From assembly GCA_963773105.1 (NCBI GenBank), contig CAVZAA010000005.1:496001-560000 (forward strand): a stretch of DNA of 64,000 nt. Reading direction: 5' to 3'. This DNA comes from Trebonia sp963773105. Lineage in GTDB: Bacteria; Actinomycetota; Actinomycetes; Streptosporangiales; Streptosporangiaceae. Shown here one piece after another: positions 44,631-53,821 of the stretch. The notes below the pieces were generated by a model. That model had not been told where the DNA came from. It ran no database searches and saw nothing but the letters and a program-made list of their open reading frames with translations. A program made the position numbers and the translations under genes. Each line of letters begins with the position of its first letter. Positions within the stretch are counted from its first letter, which is position 1.

Positions 44631-45830
44631 ATGGCCCTTGAGACGTCCGCCGAGGCACCGGTTCCTGTTCGGACCGTGCTGCAGGCTGTCGGCGGCTGGA
44701 TAGGCAAGCTCGGCCGGATCTGGGTCGAGGGGCAGATCGCCGAGTGCAAGAAGCGCGGCAACACGGTCTTCCTGACGCTCAGGGACCCCATCGCGGCCGT
44801 CTCGGCCCAGGTGATCTGCACCCGGCAGGTGTTCGAGACGGTCTCCCCGGTCGAGGGCGCGCGGGTGGTGATGTTCGTCAGGCCCGACTTCAACGCCACC
44901 CGGGGCTCGTTCGCGCTCACCGCGCTGGAAATCCGCGCGGTCGGCGTGGGCGAGCTGCTGGCGCGGCTGGAGAAGCTGCGCGTGCAGTTGGCGGCCGAGG
45001 GTCTCTTCTCGGCCGAACGGAAGCGTGGGCTGCCGTTCCTGCCCGGCGTCATCGGCCTAGTGTGCGGACGGGAATCGGCGGCCGAGCGGGACGTGGTCCA
45101 GAACGCCCAGCGTCGCTGGCCTGCCGTCAAGTTCCGGATCGAGCAGTCCGCGGTCCAGGGCCCGTACGCGGCCGGCGAGGTGATCGAGGCACTGGGCAAG
45201 CTGGACGCGGACCCCCAGGTCGAGGTGATCGTGATCACCCGCGGCGGCGGCTCGATCGAGGACCTGCTCCCGTTCTCCGACGAGGCGCTGCTGCGGGCGG
45301 TCGCGGCTTGCCGCACCCCGGTGGTGTCCGCGATCGGGCACGAGCAGGACAGCCCGCTGCTGGACTACGTGGCGGACCTGCGCGCCTCCACGCCGACCGA
45401 CGCCGCCAAGCGGATCGTGCCCGACGTCGCCGAGCAGCTGGCGCTCGTCACCCAGCTGCGCGACCGCGCACGGCGGTGCATGCGCGGCTGGCTTGACCGC
45501 GAGCAGGCCTGGCTGGACGCCACCCGCTCTCGCCCGGCCATCGCCGACCCGGTCCGGGAGATCGAACGGCAGGCCGAGCAGGTCGACGCGCTCATCCGGC
45601 GCGCGCGCCAGTCGCTTGACGCGGGCCTGTCCAGGGCGGGCGACGACGTCGCCCACACCCGGGCCCGGCTGCTCGCGCTCTCCCCCGCCGCCACCCTGCG
45701 CCGCGGCTACTCAATTACGCAGAACGCTGACGCGACCGTGATCAGGTCGGCCAAGGAGGTCTCTCCTGGCGAGCGGCTCACCATTCGGTTCGCCGAAGAC
45801 CAGCTGACCGCCAGCGTGGATCACGAGTAG
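44631..45830 (+). CDS. xseA: Exodeoxyribonuclease VII large subunit
   Basis: A 399-residue XseA. The N-terminal OB fold (WIGKLGRIWVEGQIAECKKR, NTVFLTLRDP) is followed by the catalytic domain: IGLVCGRESAAERDV, VIVITRGGGSIEDLLPFSDE, PVVSAIGHEQDSPLLDYVAD and ASTPTDAAK, then the coiled coil and a short C-terminal beta segment (LRRGYSITQN). With XseB it degrades single-stranded DNA to oligonucleotides. ATG 44631. xseB follows after 10 bp, so the two form an operon. Confidence 0.96.
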   Translation: MALETSAEAPVPVRTVLQAVGGWIGKLGRIWVEGQIAECKKRGNTVFLTLRDPIAAVSAQVICTRQVFETVSPVEGARVVMFVRPDFNATRGSFALTALEIRAVGVGELLARLEKLRVQLAAEGLFSAERKRGLPFLPGVIGLVCGRESAAERDVVQNAQRRWPAVKFRIEQSAVQGPYAAGEVIEALGKLDADPQVEVIVITRGGGSIEDLLPFSDEALLRAVAACRTPVVSAIGHEQDSPLLDYVADLRASTPTDAAKRIVPDVAEQLALVTQLRDRARRCMRGWLDREQAWLDATRSRPAIADPVREIERQAEQVDALIRRARQSLDAGLSRAGDDVAHTRARLLALSPAATLRRGYSITQNADATVIRSAKEVSPGERLTIRFAEDQLTASVDHE

Positions 45831-45840
45831 GATTTTTGCT

Positions 45841-46077
45841 GTGACCGATCGTGAAGCCCTCACTTACGAGCAGGCCAGAGACGAGCTTGCCAGCGTGGTG
45901 AAGCGGCTCGAGACGGGCGGGCTCACCCTCGAGCAGTCGCTCGACCTGTGGGAGCGCGGCGAGAAGCTGGCCGCGGTCTGCGCCGAGTGGCTGGACGGCG
46001 CCCGTGCCAGGCTGACCGCCGCGATGGCGGCTCGCGAGCCCGCGGACGAGGCAGCCGCGCAGGACGCCCCCTTCTAA
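45841..46077 (+). CDS. xseB: Exodeoxyribonuclease VII small subunit
   Basis: A 78-residue XseB: TYEQARDELASVVKRLETGG, LTLEQSLDLWERGEKLA and the following helix make the small helical hairpin that wraps the XseA coiled coil. A GTG start is used, 10 bp after xseA. The Ala/Asp-rich C-terminal tail is not conserved in the family. Confidence 0.95.
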   Translation: MTDREALTYEQARDELASVVKRLETGGLTLEQSLDLWERGEKLAAVCAEWLDGARARLTAAMAAREPADEAAAQDAPF

Positions 46078-46149
46078 CGCAGACCCGGGCCTTCAAAGTC
46101 ACACTCGGGCGGGATACCCGGCGCAGGGCGCGCATTCTAGGCTGTAGGC

Positions 46150-46785
46150 ATGCGCGTGGATATCTGGAGCGACGTCATCTGCCCGTGGTGCTACGTAGGC
46201 AAGGCTCGGTTCGAGAAGGCGCTGAGCTCGTTTGCCCACCGCGACGAGGTCGAGGTTGTATACCACTCGTTCGAGCTTGACCCCGGGTATCCGAAGGACT
46301 CCCGCGAGACTACCTTCGCGATGCTGAGCAGGAAGCACGGCATGTCGGAGGCGGACGCGCGCGCGGCCGAGTCGCGGGTGGCGGACCTGGCGGCGGCCGA
46401 AGGGCTTGGCTTCCAGCCCGAGCGGCCGGTCGGCAACACCTTCGATATCCACCGCGTGCTCCACCTTGGGCAGGCCAAGGGCGTGCAGGCCGAGTTGCTG
46501 CGCGCGGTCAACGAGGCGTACTTCGCGCACGGGCGGCAGGTCTTCGACCGTGACGTGATCACCGAGATCGCAGCCGGGGCAGGTCTAGACGCCGCCGTGG
46601 CCGGGGATGTTATCGACGGTGACGCCTACGCGGAGGAGGTGCGCCAGGACGAGCTGCAGGCGCGCCAGCTCGGCGTCAGCGGCGTCCCGTTCTTCGTATT
46701 CGATATGGCGCTCGGGGTCTCCGGTGCGCAGCCAACGGAGTTGTTCGGCCGCGCGCTGGAGCAGGCGCGGGAACGGCGCGGCTAA
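46150..46785 (+). CDS. DsbA-family (FrnE-like) oxidoreductase
   Basis: A 211-residue thioredoxin-fold protein with CPWC at residues 11-14 (SDVICPWCYVGKARFE), an inserted helical domain, GRQVFDRDVITEIAAGAGLD and the cis-proline loop LGVSGVPFFVFD. It has no signal peptide, so it acts in the cytoplasm as a disulfide isomerase or 2-hydroxychromene-isomerase-like enzyme. It stands alone between xseB and glpX (72 and 78 bp gaps). The substrate is unknown; the related FrnE takes part in polyketide and oxidative-stress contexts. Confidence 0.9.
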   Translation: MRVDIWSDVICPWCYVGKARFEKALSSFAHRDEVEVVYHSFELDPGYPKDSRETTFAMLSRKHGMSEADARAAESRVADLAAAEGLGFQPERPVGNTFDIHRVLHLGQAKGVQAELLRAVNEAYFAHGRQVFDRDVITEIAAGAGLDAAVAGDVIDGDAYAEEVRQDELQARQLGVSGVPFFVFDMALGVSGAQPTELFGRALEQARERRG

Positions 46786-46863
46786 CACGGCCGCGCGCGC
46801 CGACCTGGTAAATAGGCGCCCTGAAAGGTAAAGCCGACGTAACGGAGCGGGTAAGGATTCACC

Positions 46864-47895
46864 ATGACCGATGAGAACGTGACCGGCATTCCCGGGACTC
46901 CCGAGCCCGCCAAGTACGCGCCCAACCGGAACCTGGCGCTAGAGCTCGCCCGGGTGACCGAGGCGGCGGCGATGGCCTCGGCCCGATGGGTGGGGCGAGG
47001 CGACAAGAACGGCGCGGACGGCGCCGCGGTGCACGCGATGCGGACGCTCATCAACTCCGTGTCGATGCGCGGCGTGGTGGTGATCGGGGAGGGCGAGAAG
47101 GACAACGCCCCGATGCTGTACAACGGCGAGGAGGTGGGCGACGGCACCGGCCCGGCGGTTGACGTCGCCGTGGACCCGATCGACGGCACCAGGCTGTGCG
47201 CCAACGGCATGCCGAACGCCGTGTCCGTGCTCGCCGTCGCCGAACGCGGCTCGATGTACGACCCGTCCGCCGTCTTCTACATGACCAAGCTCGCCACCGG
47301 CCCCGAGGCGGCCGCCGTAGTCGACATCAACGCGCCGCCGGCCGCCAACATCGCGGCGGTCGCCAAGGCCAAGGGCATCTCGCGCAACGACGTGACCGTG
47401 GTCATCCTCGACCGGCCCAGGCACGAGGGCCTGATCGCGGCGGTCCGGGCCGCTGGCGCCCGGATCCACCTGATCACCGACGGCGACGTGGCCGGCGCGA
47501 TCATGGCGGCCCGCCCCGACACCGGCATCGACCTGATGCTCGGCGTGGGCGGTACCCCGGAGGGCATCATCGCGGCCTGCGCCCTGAAGTGCCTCGGCGG
47601 CGTGATCCAGGGCAAGCTCGCCCCCAAGGACGAGGCGGAGCGCCGGAAGGCGCTCGACGCCGGGCACGACCTCAGCCGGGTGCTCACCACCGACGACCTG
47701 GTCTCCTCGGACGACGTGTTCTTCTCCGCCACCGGCATCACCGACGGCGAGCTGATGGCGGGCGTCCGATATAAGCCGGGCGGCCTGACCACCCACTCGC
47801 TGGTGATGCGGTCCAGGTCGGGCACCATCCGCTCGATCCGCAGCGAGCACGCCCTATGGAAGCTGAGCGCTTACTCCGCCGTCAAATACGATTGA
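46864..47895 (+). CDS. glpX: Fructose-1,6-bisphosphatase class II
   Basis: A 343-residue GlpX. Metal and substrate motifs are GEGEKDNAPMLYNGEEVG, VAVDPIDGTRLCANGMPNA and GVGGTPEGIIAACALK; the family length is normal. It dephosphorylates fructose 1,6-bisphosphate in gluconeogenesis and is usually the only FBPase in actinobacteria. ATG 46864 lies after GGAGCGGGTAAGG. Convergent with the DUF1707 gene, leaving only 15 bp, so transcripts may collide or share a terminator. Confidence 0.96.
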   Translation: MTDENVTGIPGTPEPAKYAPNRNLALELARVTEAAAMASARWVGRGDKNGADGAAVHAMRTLINSVSMRGVVVIGEGEKDNAPMLYNGEEVGDGTGPAVDVAVDPIDGTRLCANGMPNAVSVLAVAERGSMYDPSAVFYMTKLATGPEAAAVVDINAPPAANIAAVAKAKGISRNDVTVVILDRPRHEGLIAAVRAAGARIHLITDGDVAGAIMAARPDTGIDLMLGVGGTPEGIIAACALKCLGGVIQGKLAPKDEAERRKALDAGHDLSRVLTTDDLVSSDDVFFSATGITDGELMAGVRYKPGGLTTHSLVMRSRSGTIRSIRSEHALWKLSAYSAVKYD

Positions 47896-47910
47896 CGTAG
47901 CGTCAAGGGG

Positions 47911-48510
47911 TCAGGGCAGCGATGCCCGGCCCCACCGCAACCACCGGCGGGGGCGGGGCGGGGTGCGGGCGAGCACCTCGCTCACGGCCACGTAGCCGCG
48001 GACCTCGATCACCGGCGTCTCCGACGACGTCGGCACCCGCCTGGCCGTGCCGCCGCGCTGGCGGCCGAGGATTTCCGTCCCGTTCATCACGACCTCGACG
48101 CCGGATGGCACGATGATCCGGACCCGGCCGAAGAGCGCGTAGACGCTGAGCACGACGTGCCGGTCCTGCAGCAACGCCTCACGCAGGTCGAGCACCACCT
48201 CGCCGAACGCGGCCACGCAGGTCATCGTGGCCGGGACCACCCACCGGCCGCTCCGCTCGGCCGTGCTGAACAGCCCCGCGATCGGCTGGCCGCCGTCCAG
48301 CTGCACCGGCTGGTGCTCAGGCGCGGCCAGGTCCGTGGTCAGCCGCGCGAGCTCGCCCAGGGTGCGGGCGGACAGCGCGGCCGACATCCGCTCGCCATAC
48401 TCGTCCTGGGAGAGGCGGCCGTCGGCGAGCGCCTCGCCGAGCAGGGCCACCACTCGATCACGGTCGGCGTCGGAGGCGCGAAGGTCGCGCGGCGCTGGGC
48501 GCGGGGGCAT
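47911..48510 (-). CDS. DUF1707/LiaF-like envelope-stress protein
   Basis: A 199-residue protein. Residues 8-55 (LRASDADRDRVVALLGEALA, LSQDEYGERMSAALSART) are a DUF1707 domain; residues 90-190 (VVPATMTCVAAFGEVVLDL, VLSVYALFGRVRIIVPSGVE) have the repeated beta pattern of the LiaF C-terminal domain. No transmembrane helix is present. Proteins of this design are common in actinobacteria and are thought to sense or modulate envelope stress; the partner here is unknown. Confidence 0.85.
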   Translation of the reverse strand: MPPRPAPRDLRASDADRDRVVALLGEALADGRLSQDEYGERMSAALSARTLGELARLTTDLAAPEHQPVQLDGGQPIAGLFSTAERSGRWVVPATMTCVAAFGEVVLDLREALLQDRHVVLSVYALFGRVRIIVPSGVEVVMNGTEILGRQRGGTARRVPTSSETPVIEVRGYVAVSEVLARTPPRPRRWLRWGRASLP

Positions 48511-48599
48511 GACCAGAAGATACCCGTTTTCCCCACCCCTCTCCTGCCCCCGGCTACCGGGCGCACCCTTCGGCTCGCGGGTGGCTTTCCCCGCTCTCT

Positions 48600-50102
48600 C
48601 TACTCCGCGCCGGTGCGGAAGATGGTCTCTGGGGGTTTGCCGACGACGGACAGCGGCTTGGCCACGTCCTCCAGGGACCTGCCCTCCGCGTTGACGCCGA
48701 AGAAGACGGCGGCGAGGCCGCCCAGGACCATCGCGACGGCGCCGACTATGTAGCCGACGAACAGCGTGTTCCGGTTAGAGCCGTCACCGATCAGGTGGCC
48801 GTACCAGGCCGAGCCGAAGGCACCGAAGCACTGGGCGATCGCGAAGAACACCGCGATGGCCTTGGCCCGGACCTCCAGCGGGAAGACCTCGCTCGCGGTC
48901 AGGTAGCCGGCGCTCGCGCCCGCGGAGGCGAAGAAGAAGACGACCGTCCAGCAGAGCGTCTGGGTCGTCGCGTTGAGCGAGCCGTTCTTGAACAGCACGG
49001 CGCTGATCGCGAGCAAGATCCCGGACAGGATGTAGGTGCCCGCGATCATCTTCTTCCGGCCGATCGTGTCGAACAGGTGCCCGATCGTCAGCGGGCCTGC
49101 CAGGTTGCCCGCCGCGAACGCGAAGAAGTAGTAGGCAGTGTCGGTGGCCTTGACGTGGAAGTAGAACTCGAGGACTAGGCCGTAGGTGAAGAAGATCGCG
49201 TTGTAGAGGAACGACTGGGTGCTCATGAGCGCGAAGACCAGCACCGAGCGCCCCGGGTACTGCCTGAACAGGGCCCGCAGCAGGGCGACGTAGCCGATCC
49301 GCGTGGTCGGTCTGATCTCCAGTTCCTGGCTGGGATCGACCGACGGGAGCTCGCCCCTGGTCGCGGCCACATGATCTTCGATCTGCTTGATCGACTTCTC
49401 GGCCTCGGCCTCCCGGCCGTGCATGATCTGCCAGCGCGGCGATTCGGGAAGATTGCGCCGCACGTAGATGATGACGAGCGCGAGGACCGGGCCGACGATG
49501 TAGGCGATCCGCCAGCCCAGGCCGGCCGATACGTGGTTGAGCACCCAGAGCGTGACGACCGTGCCGATCAGCGCCCCCGCCCAGTAGGTGCCGTTGACCG
49601 CGAGGTCGATCCGGCCGCGGAACCTCGCGGGGATCATCTCGTCGATGGCCGAGTTGATCGCGGCGTACTCGCCGCCGATCCCCATCCCCGCCAGGACCCT
49701 GGTGGCGTAGAGGAAGATGATCCAGTGACCGCCGGCCGGGGTCGCCGCGGTGAGCCCGCTGCCGATTAGATACACGCCGAGGGTGATCATGAACAGGTTC
49801 CTGCGGCCGAGCTTGTCGGAGAGCCTGCCGAAGTACAACGCGCCGATGACCTCGCCGATCAGGTACCACCAGGCGATGTCGCCAACCTGGCCCGCACCCA
49901 GGTTCAGCGTGTTCTTCAACGTCAGGTCGGGCCCGACGTTGCTGGCGATGGTGATCTCGAGGCCGTCGAGGATCCAGGCGATGCCGAGCGCCGTCACCAG
50001 CCTGGTGTGGAACCTCGACCAGGGCAGCCGGTCGATCCTGGCCGGGATCAGGCTGCGGATATTCGAACTGTCTGTCGTTTCTACGGCGGATTTCGTGGTC
50101 AT
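48600..50102 (-). CDS. MFS transporter, sugar/organic-acid porter type
   Basis: A 500-residue, 12-helix major facilitator. The cytoplasmic signature between helices 2 and 3 reads GRLSDKLGRRN, with GEVIGALYFG before it; PARFRGRIDLAVNG and PESPRWQIMHGREAEAEKSI are the loop motifs of the sugar-porter/MhpT-like group, and the second half has HLFDTIGRKKM. ATG 50102. The uptake substrate, possibly an aromatic acid or sugar, cannot be told from sequence. A marR gene is divergent 173 bp away and is the likely local regulator. Confidence 0.88.
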   Translation of the reverse strand: MTTKSAVETTDSSNIRSLIPARIDRLPWSRFHTRLVTALGIAWILDGLEITIASNVGPDLTLKNTLNLGAGQVGDIAWWYLIGEVIGALYFGRLSDKLGRRNLFMITLGVYLIGSGLTAATPAGGHWIIFLYATRVLAGMGIGGEYAAINSAIDEMIPARFRGRIDLAVNGTYWAGALIGTVVTLWVLNHVSAGLGWRIAYIVGPVLALVIIYVRRNLPESPRWQIMHGREAEAEKSIKQIEDHVAATRGELPSVDPSQELEIRPTTRIGYVALLRALFRQYPGRSVLVFALMSTQSFLYNAIFFTYGLVLEFYFHVKATDTAYYFFAFAAGNLAGPLTIGHLFDTIGRKKMIAGTYILSGILLAISAVLFKNGSLNATTQTLCWTVVFFFASAGASAGYLTASEVFPLEVRAKAIAVFFAIAQCFGAFGSAWYGHLIGDGSNRNTLFVGYIVGAVAMVLGGLAAVFFGVNAEGRSLEDVAKPLSVVGKPPETIFRTGAE

Positions 50103-50239
50103 GCGAGCCCCCCCGGCGTCCCCCGCCCCGCGTTCCACTTACTCATCGCGCACCCCCTTGATCTTTGTTAACCCGGTGTTTCGGGCGCTGACGTGCCCCG
50201 CTACCCGGGTGATTTCAAAACATGCCTGCGCCACAGCAC

Positions 50240-50268
50240 TTGGCGTGCGACCATCCAGTCCCTATAGT
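50240..50268 (+). promoter_or_regulatory. Consensus-like promoter of a leaderless marR gene
   Basis: TTGGCG (50240-50245) and TATAGT (50263-50268) are 17 bp apart, a near-ideal sigma-70-type promoter. The GTG at 50276 lies seven bases past the -10 element, which points to a leaderless transcript starting at the GTG. Confidence 0.6.
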
Positions 50269-50275
50269 TAGCTCT

Positions 50276-50780
50276 GTGAACGATGTAAGTTCGGTCGACG
50301 CTCGCGAGCCGGCCGCAGGCGGAGGCAGCCAAGGCCGAGGCAGCCAAGGCCGAGGCAGCCGCGTTGCTGGCCGCGATCGGCGCGGTGCGCCGGGTGGCGC
50401 GCCGCGCGGTGCGCGGCTCGGCCGACGCGGGGGCGCTCCCCCCGGCCCGGTCCGAGCTGCTCCGGCTGGCCGCCCGGCGGCCCGGCATCGGCGTCGCCGA
50501 GGCCGCGCAGGAGCTAAGCCTGGCACCCAACAGCGTCAGCACGATGGTCAGCCAGCTCGCGGCCGACGGCCTGCTCAACCGCGGCCGGGCCGAGGCGGAC
50601 GGGCGCTCGGTCAGGCTCACCGTGACCGAGGCGGGCGCCGCGCGGGTCGAGCAGTGGCGGGACATGCGGGCCGAACTGGCGGGCCGCGCGCTCGACCGGC
50701 TGCCGCCGGCCGACCGGAAGGCCATCCGCGCCGCCGTGCCCGCGCTCAGCAGGCTGGCCGAGCAGATGGCGGAGCTCTGA
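50276..50780 (+). CDS. MarR-family transcriptional regulator
   Basis: The winged-helix core is clear: LPPARSELLRLAARRPGIGV, AEAAQELSLAPNSVSTMVSQ, LAADGLLNRGRAEADGRSV and LTVTEAGAARVEQWRDM. MarR proteins are dimeric repressors released by small ligands. The core frame is readable from TTG 50364; upstream it continues as EAAKAEAAKAEAAALLAAIG but meets a stop before any good start. The GTG 50276 after the strong promoter reads VNDVSSVDAREPAA in the neighbouring frame. A 15-bp repeat (GGCAGCCAAGGCCGA) lies at the join, so I infer a one-gene locus with an indel there. Probably regulates the divergent MFS gene. Confidence 0.72.
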
Positions 50781-50857
50781 GCGTCGGCGGCACCCACTTC
50801 CGCTAACACAAAAGAAACATTCCGCCCGGTATTCGCCGAGTCGACGGCCTATCGGAA

Positions 50858-50875
50858 ATCAGCATTAACGCTGAT
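50858..50875 (+). promoter_or_regulatory. Inverted repeat at the start of kinase gene 1
   Basis: ATCAGC-ATTAAC-GCTGAT has two perfect 6-bp arms, 11 bp before the ATG at 50887. The sequence GCTGATATC also occurs just before the ATG of the paralogous kinase at 58527, which suggests a shared promoter or operator element. Confidence 0.5.
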
Positions 50876-50886
50876 ATCATTCAGTT

Positions 50887-52674
50887 ATGCCCAATAACGT
50901 AGGGCGAATCATCGCGGGGCGGTACTTCCTTGATGAGCCCATCGGCCGAGGCGGCATGGGCATTGTATGGCGCGCCTATGATCAGGTGCTCCATCGCCAG
51001 GTGGCGGTCAAGGAAGTCACGGTGCCCGCGGCGATGGGCGAGGACGAATCGGCGGCGTACCAGCGCACGCTGCGCGAGGCGCAGACCGTGGCGCGACTGA
51101 ACCATCCCAACATCGTCACCGTCTACGACGTGGCCGAGGAGAACGGCCGCCTGTGGATCGTCATGGAACTCATTCCGTCCGGCTCGCTTGAGGAGCGAAT
51201 AGCCGCCCACGGTCCGCTGACCGCACTCCAGGCGGCCAGAATCGGCCAGCAGTTGCTCAGCGCGCTCGCATGGGTGCATGCCGCCGGGGTGCTGCACCGG
51301 GACGTGAAGCCGAGCAACGTCCTGATCGACGCGGGTGGTCCTGGCGACGGCCCAGGAGATCGGGTGGTGCTAACCGACTTCGGCATCGCGCAGTCCGAGG
51401 GCGACTCCCGGATCACCCAGGCCAATGTGGTGATGGGTTCCGCCGGCTACACGGCGCCGGAGCGATTCAGCGGCCAGGACGCGACGCCCGCGTCCGATCT
51501 CTGGTCGCTCGGCGCCACCCTCTACGCGGCCGTCGAGGGGCACGGGCCGTACCAGCGAGACAGCATGAGCAGCATGCTGGCCGCGACCGTGTTCGCCGCG
51601 CCACCCCCCGCCCCATCCGCCGGGCGGCTTGCGCCCCTCATCGACGCATTGCTCCGCCGCGACCCTGCCACCCGGCCGTCGGCGGTGGTCGCCGCCCGCA
51701 TACTGGCCGAGATCTTGCGGCGGATGCCCGACGAGACCGCCCCCGCATCGCTGGTGGCGGCCAACTGGCTGGACCTGACCCCGGCCGATTCCGCGCTGCG
51801 GGAGATCGCGGAGCCGACCGAGCGGGACGAGCCGCAGCGGTACCACCCGCCACCGGCGCACGAGCGCACGCAGACGTCGCCGATCCCGCCGTTGCGCTCC
51901 GGCCGTCGCGTCCGGGTGCCTGGCTCTGCCCGTCGAGCAGGCAACTCGGTCCGCGTGGCGGTTGCCATCGTCGTCATCGCCGGGATCGGCGTCGGTGGTT
52001 TCTTCCTGCTGAAGAGCCGGCTCATCCAGGACTCGATGTCGAAGTCGGCGGCGACGAGGTCGCTGCCGCCGACCACGCCTGCGACCGGATCGCCGTCGTC
52101 GTCAACGAGCGGACCGCCGGTAACGCAAGGAGCGGCCGTGGTTGAGGCGATCGATATGCCAGCCGACGGCATTCCGGCCGGCTACAAACCCGAGAAGGTC
52201 AGGCCCTCGGCCGCCGGGCAGACGGGCGGGTTCAGCGTCGACATTCCGCAAAGCTGGCAAGCGACCGATATGGGACAGAATACTTACCAGTATTCTCCGG
52301 ACGGGATCAGCTATGTCGACGTAGACCTCACCAGGGACGCTACGAGCAATATGGTGGCCGAGGCGCACCTCCTGGAAACGGAGAAGCGCTCGCAGTACAG
52401 CGATTACCGGCCTATCTATAGTTCGCCGGGAAAGCCGCGCAAGAGTTACATCCTAACGGAAGGAATTCGAGGGACGACGGGCGCCCTCTGGCAGTTCGAC
52501 TACGCAAAGAATAATGTCACCTGGCGCATGGACGTCCTGGTGTTCACGCTGGACCAGCAGTCTTACACGATCTACATGAGCGCCCCGGCGGGCTCGCACG
52601 ACAGTCATTGGAACGGGCCCGTACTCAAGACGGTGAGCAAGATGCTGCAGACCTTCGATCCGGTCCCCGCCTGA
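50887..52674 (+). CDS. Membrane Ser/Thr protein kinase 1
   Basis: A 595-residue PknB-like kinase. The kinase domain (residues 10-275) has the glycine loop IGRGGMGIVWRA, AVKEVTV with the ATP lysine, LHRDVKPSNVLI (catalytic loop), DFGIAQ and a GSAGYTAPE activation segment end. A Pro-rich juxtamembrane stretch leads to one helix (VRVAVAIVVIAGIGVGGFFL, about residue 355-375). The outside part is a Thr/Ser/Pro linker plus a domain of about 150 residues (GGFSVDIPQSWQATD, TGALWQFDYAKNNVTWRMD), which is not PASTA. The same domain is present in kinase 2 at 58527. It probably senses an envelope signal. Confidence 0.92.
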   Translation: MPNNVGRIIAGRYFLDEPIGRGGMGIVWRAYDQVLHRQVAVKEVTVPAAMGEDESAAYQRTLREAQTVARLNHPNIVTVYDVAEENGRLWIVMELIPSGSLEERIAAHGPLTALQAARIGQQLLSALAWVHAAGVLHRDVKPSNVLIDAGGPGDGPGDRVVLTDFGIAQSEGDSRITQANVVMGSAGYTAPERFSGQDATPASDLWSLGATLYAAVEGHGPYQRDSMSSMLAATVFAAPPPAPSAGRLAPLIDALLRRDPATRPSAVVAARILAEILRRMPDETAPASLVAANWLDLTPADSALREIAEPTERDEPQRYHPPPAHERTQTSPIPPLRSGRRVRVPGSARRAGNSVRVAVAIVVIAGIGVGGFFLLKSRLIQDSMSKSAATRSLPPTTPATGSPSSSTSGPPVTQGAAVVEAIDMPADGIPAGYKPEKVRPSAAGQTGGFSVDIPQSWQATDMGQNTYQYSPDGISYVDVDLTRDATSNMVAEAHLLETEKRSQYSDYRPIYSSPGKPRKSYILTEGIRGTTGALWQFDYAKNNVTWRMDVLVFTLDQQSYTIYMSAPAGSHDSHWNGPVLKTVSKMLQTFDPVPA

Positions 52675-52714
52675 CGCTGAGGTAGTCTCGAAGAAAAAAG
52701 GGTTGAGGACGAGA

Positions 52715-53821
52715 ATGCAATTTACAGGTCGGCGACGCCTCAGCATCGGATGCATGTTCACCTACAGCGCCGAAATCCCCACCCCGGCGGTGTTCATGGT
52801 GCGGCCGGCCGTCGCCCGCGCGATCAGCACAGAAGGCGACCGCTGGCTTACCGACCCGCCCAGCCCGGTCACCAGCTACACCGATATCTACGGCAACGAG
52901 TGCGTGCGGACGGTGCTGCCCGCCGGACGGTCGCGGTTCGGATTCGAGGCGGTCGCGGACGTGCCCGACGCGACCGAGGAGGCCGATCAGGAAGCGCCGG
53001 AGGTTCCAGCCAGCCAGTTGCCCGACGAGACGCTGATCTACACCCTGCCGAGCCGCTACTGCCTGCCCGACCTGCTGGCGACCGAGGCGTGGCAGCGCTT
53101 CGGCGGCCTTGAGCCCGGCTACCAGCGGGTCCAGGCCATCTGCGATCACGTCAACGGGCACCTGACGTTCCAGTACGGCAGTTCGAGCGCCACGACGACC
53201 GCTTGGGACGTCAACATCTCGCGGTACGGGGTGTGCCGCGACTTCACCCACCTGGCGATCTCGTTCTGCCGGGCGCTGAACATCCCGGCCCGGTACACGT
53301 TCGGCTACCTGCCGGACATGGACGTACCCGCGGACCCCGCGCCGATGGACTTCGCGGCCTGGATGGAAGTGTGGCTGGGCGACCGCTGGTGGACGTTTGA
53401 TCCGCGCAACAACGCCCGCCGCAAGGGCCGGGTCGTGATCGGCCGCGGCCGGGACGCGACCGACGTGGCGGTGGCCACCACCTTCGGCGGCCCCTTCCTC
53501 GAATCCATGACCGTCCAGGCCGAAGAGCTCGCCTTATCGCTGGCCGGTCAGCGAGCCACGCGCCTGGGCCGAGATCCAGCCGTCGAGGCGTTCCCACCAG
53601 TCGTAGAGCCACGCGGCCTGGGTCTCGTGATCGGCCGACCGGGGCACGTCGGCGGCCGGCACCCGCCACCAGCACGCGTGGACTGTCATGTCGGCGAGCA
53701 GGCTCTGCCACACGTCACGGACGCTGACCAGACGGTCCAGCCCGGTATGCGCCACGAAGATCACGTCCGCGGTCGGGCAGGCGCCGATGGCGGCGAAGGC
53801 ACCTCCGGTTCTGGGCGGTAG
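52715..53821 (+). CDS. Transglutaminase-like protein (3' end uncertain)
   Basis: A papain-fold transglutaminase-like protein: the nucleophile region is SRYGVCRDFTHLAISFCRAL, followed by IPARYTFGYLPD and WWTFDPRNN with the Asp. Where the catalytic His is usual (DFHAW) this protein has DFAAW, so activity is uncertain, although some subfamilies differ here. ATG 52715 has GAGG six bases upstream. Family sequence ends near 53520 (TTFGGPFLESMTV). The frame stays open to 53821, giving about 95 extra residues antisense to the acyltransferase gene; these are probably not functional, or a small indel removed the true stop. Confidence 0.75.
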   Translation: MQFTGRRRLSIGCMFTYSAEIPTPAVFMVRPAVARAISTEGDRWLTDPPSPVTSYTDIYGNECVRTVLPAGRSRFGFEAVADVPDATEEADQEAPEVPASQLPDETLIYTLPSRYCLPDLLATEAWQRFGGLEPGYQRVQAICDHVNGHLTFQYGSSSATTTAWDVNISRYGVCRDFTHLAISFCRALNIPARYTFGYLPDMDVPADPAPMDFAAWMEVWLGDRWWTFDPRNNARRKGRVVIGRGRDATDVAVATTFGGPFLESMTVQAEELALSLAGQRATRLGRDPAVEAFPPVVEPRGLGLVIGRPGHVGGRHPPPARVDCHVGEQALPHVTDADQTVQPGMRHEDHVRGRAGADGGEGTSGSGR

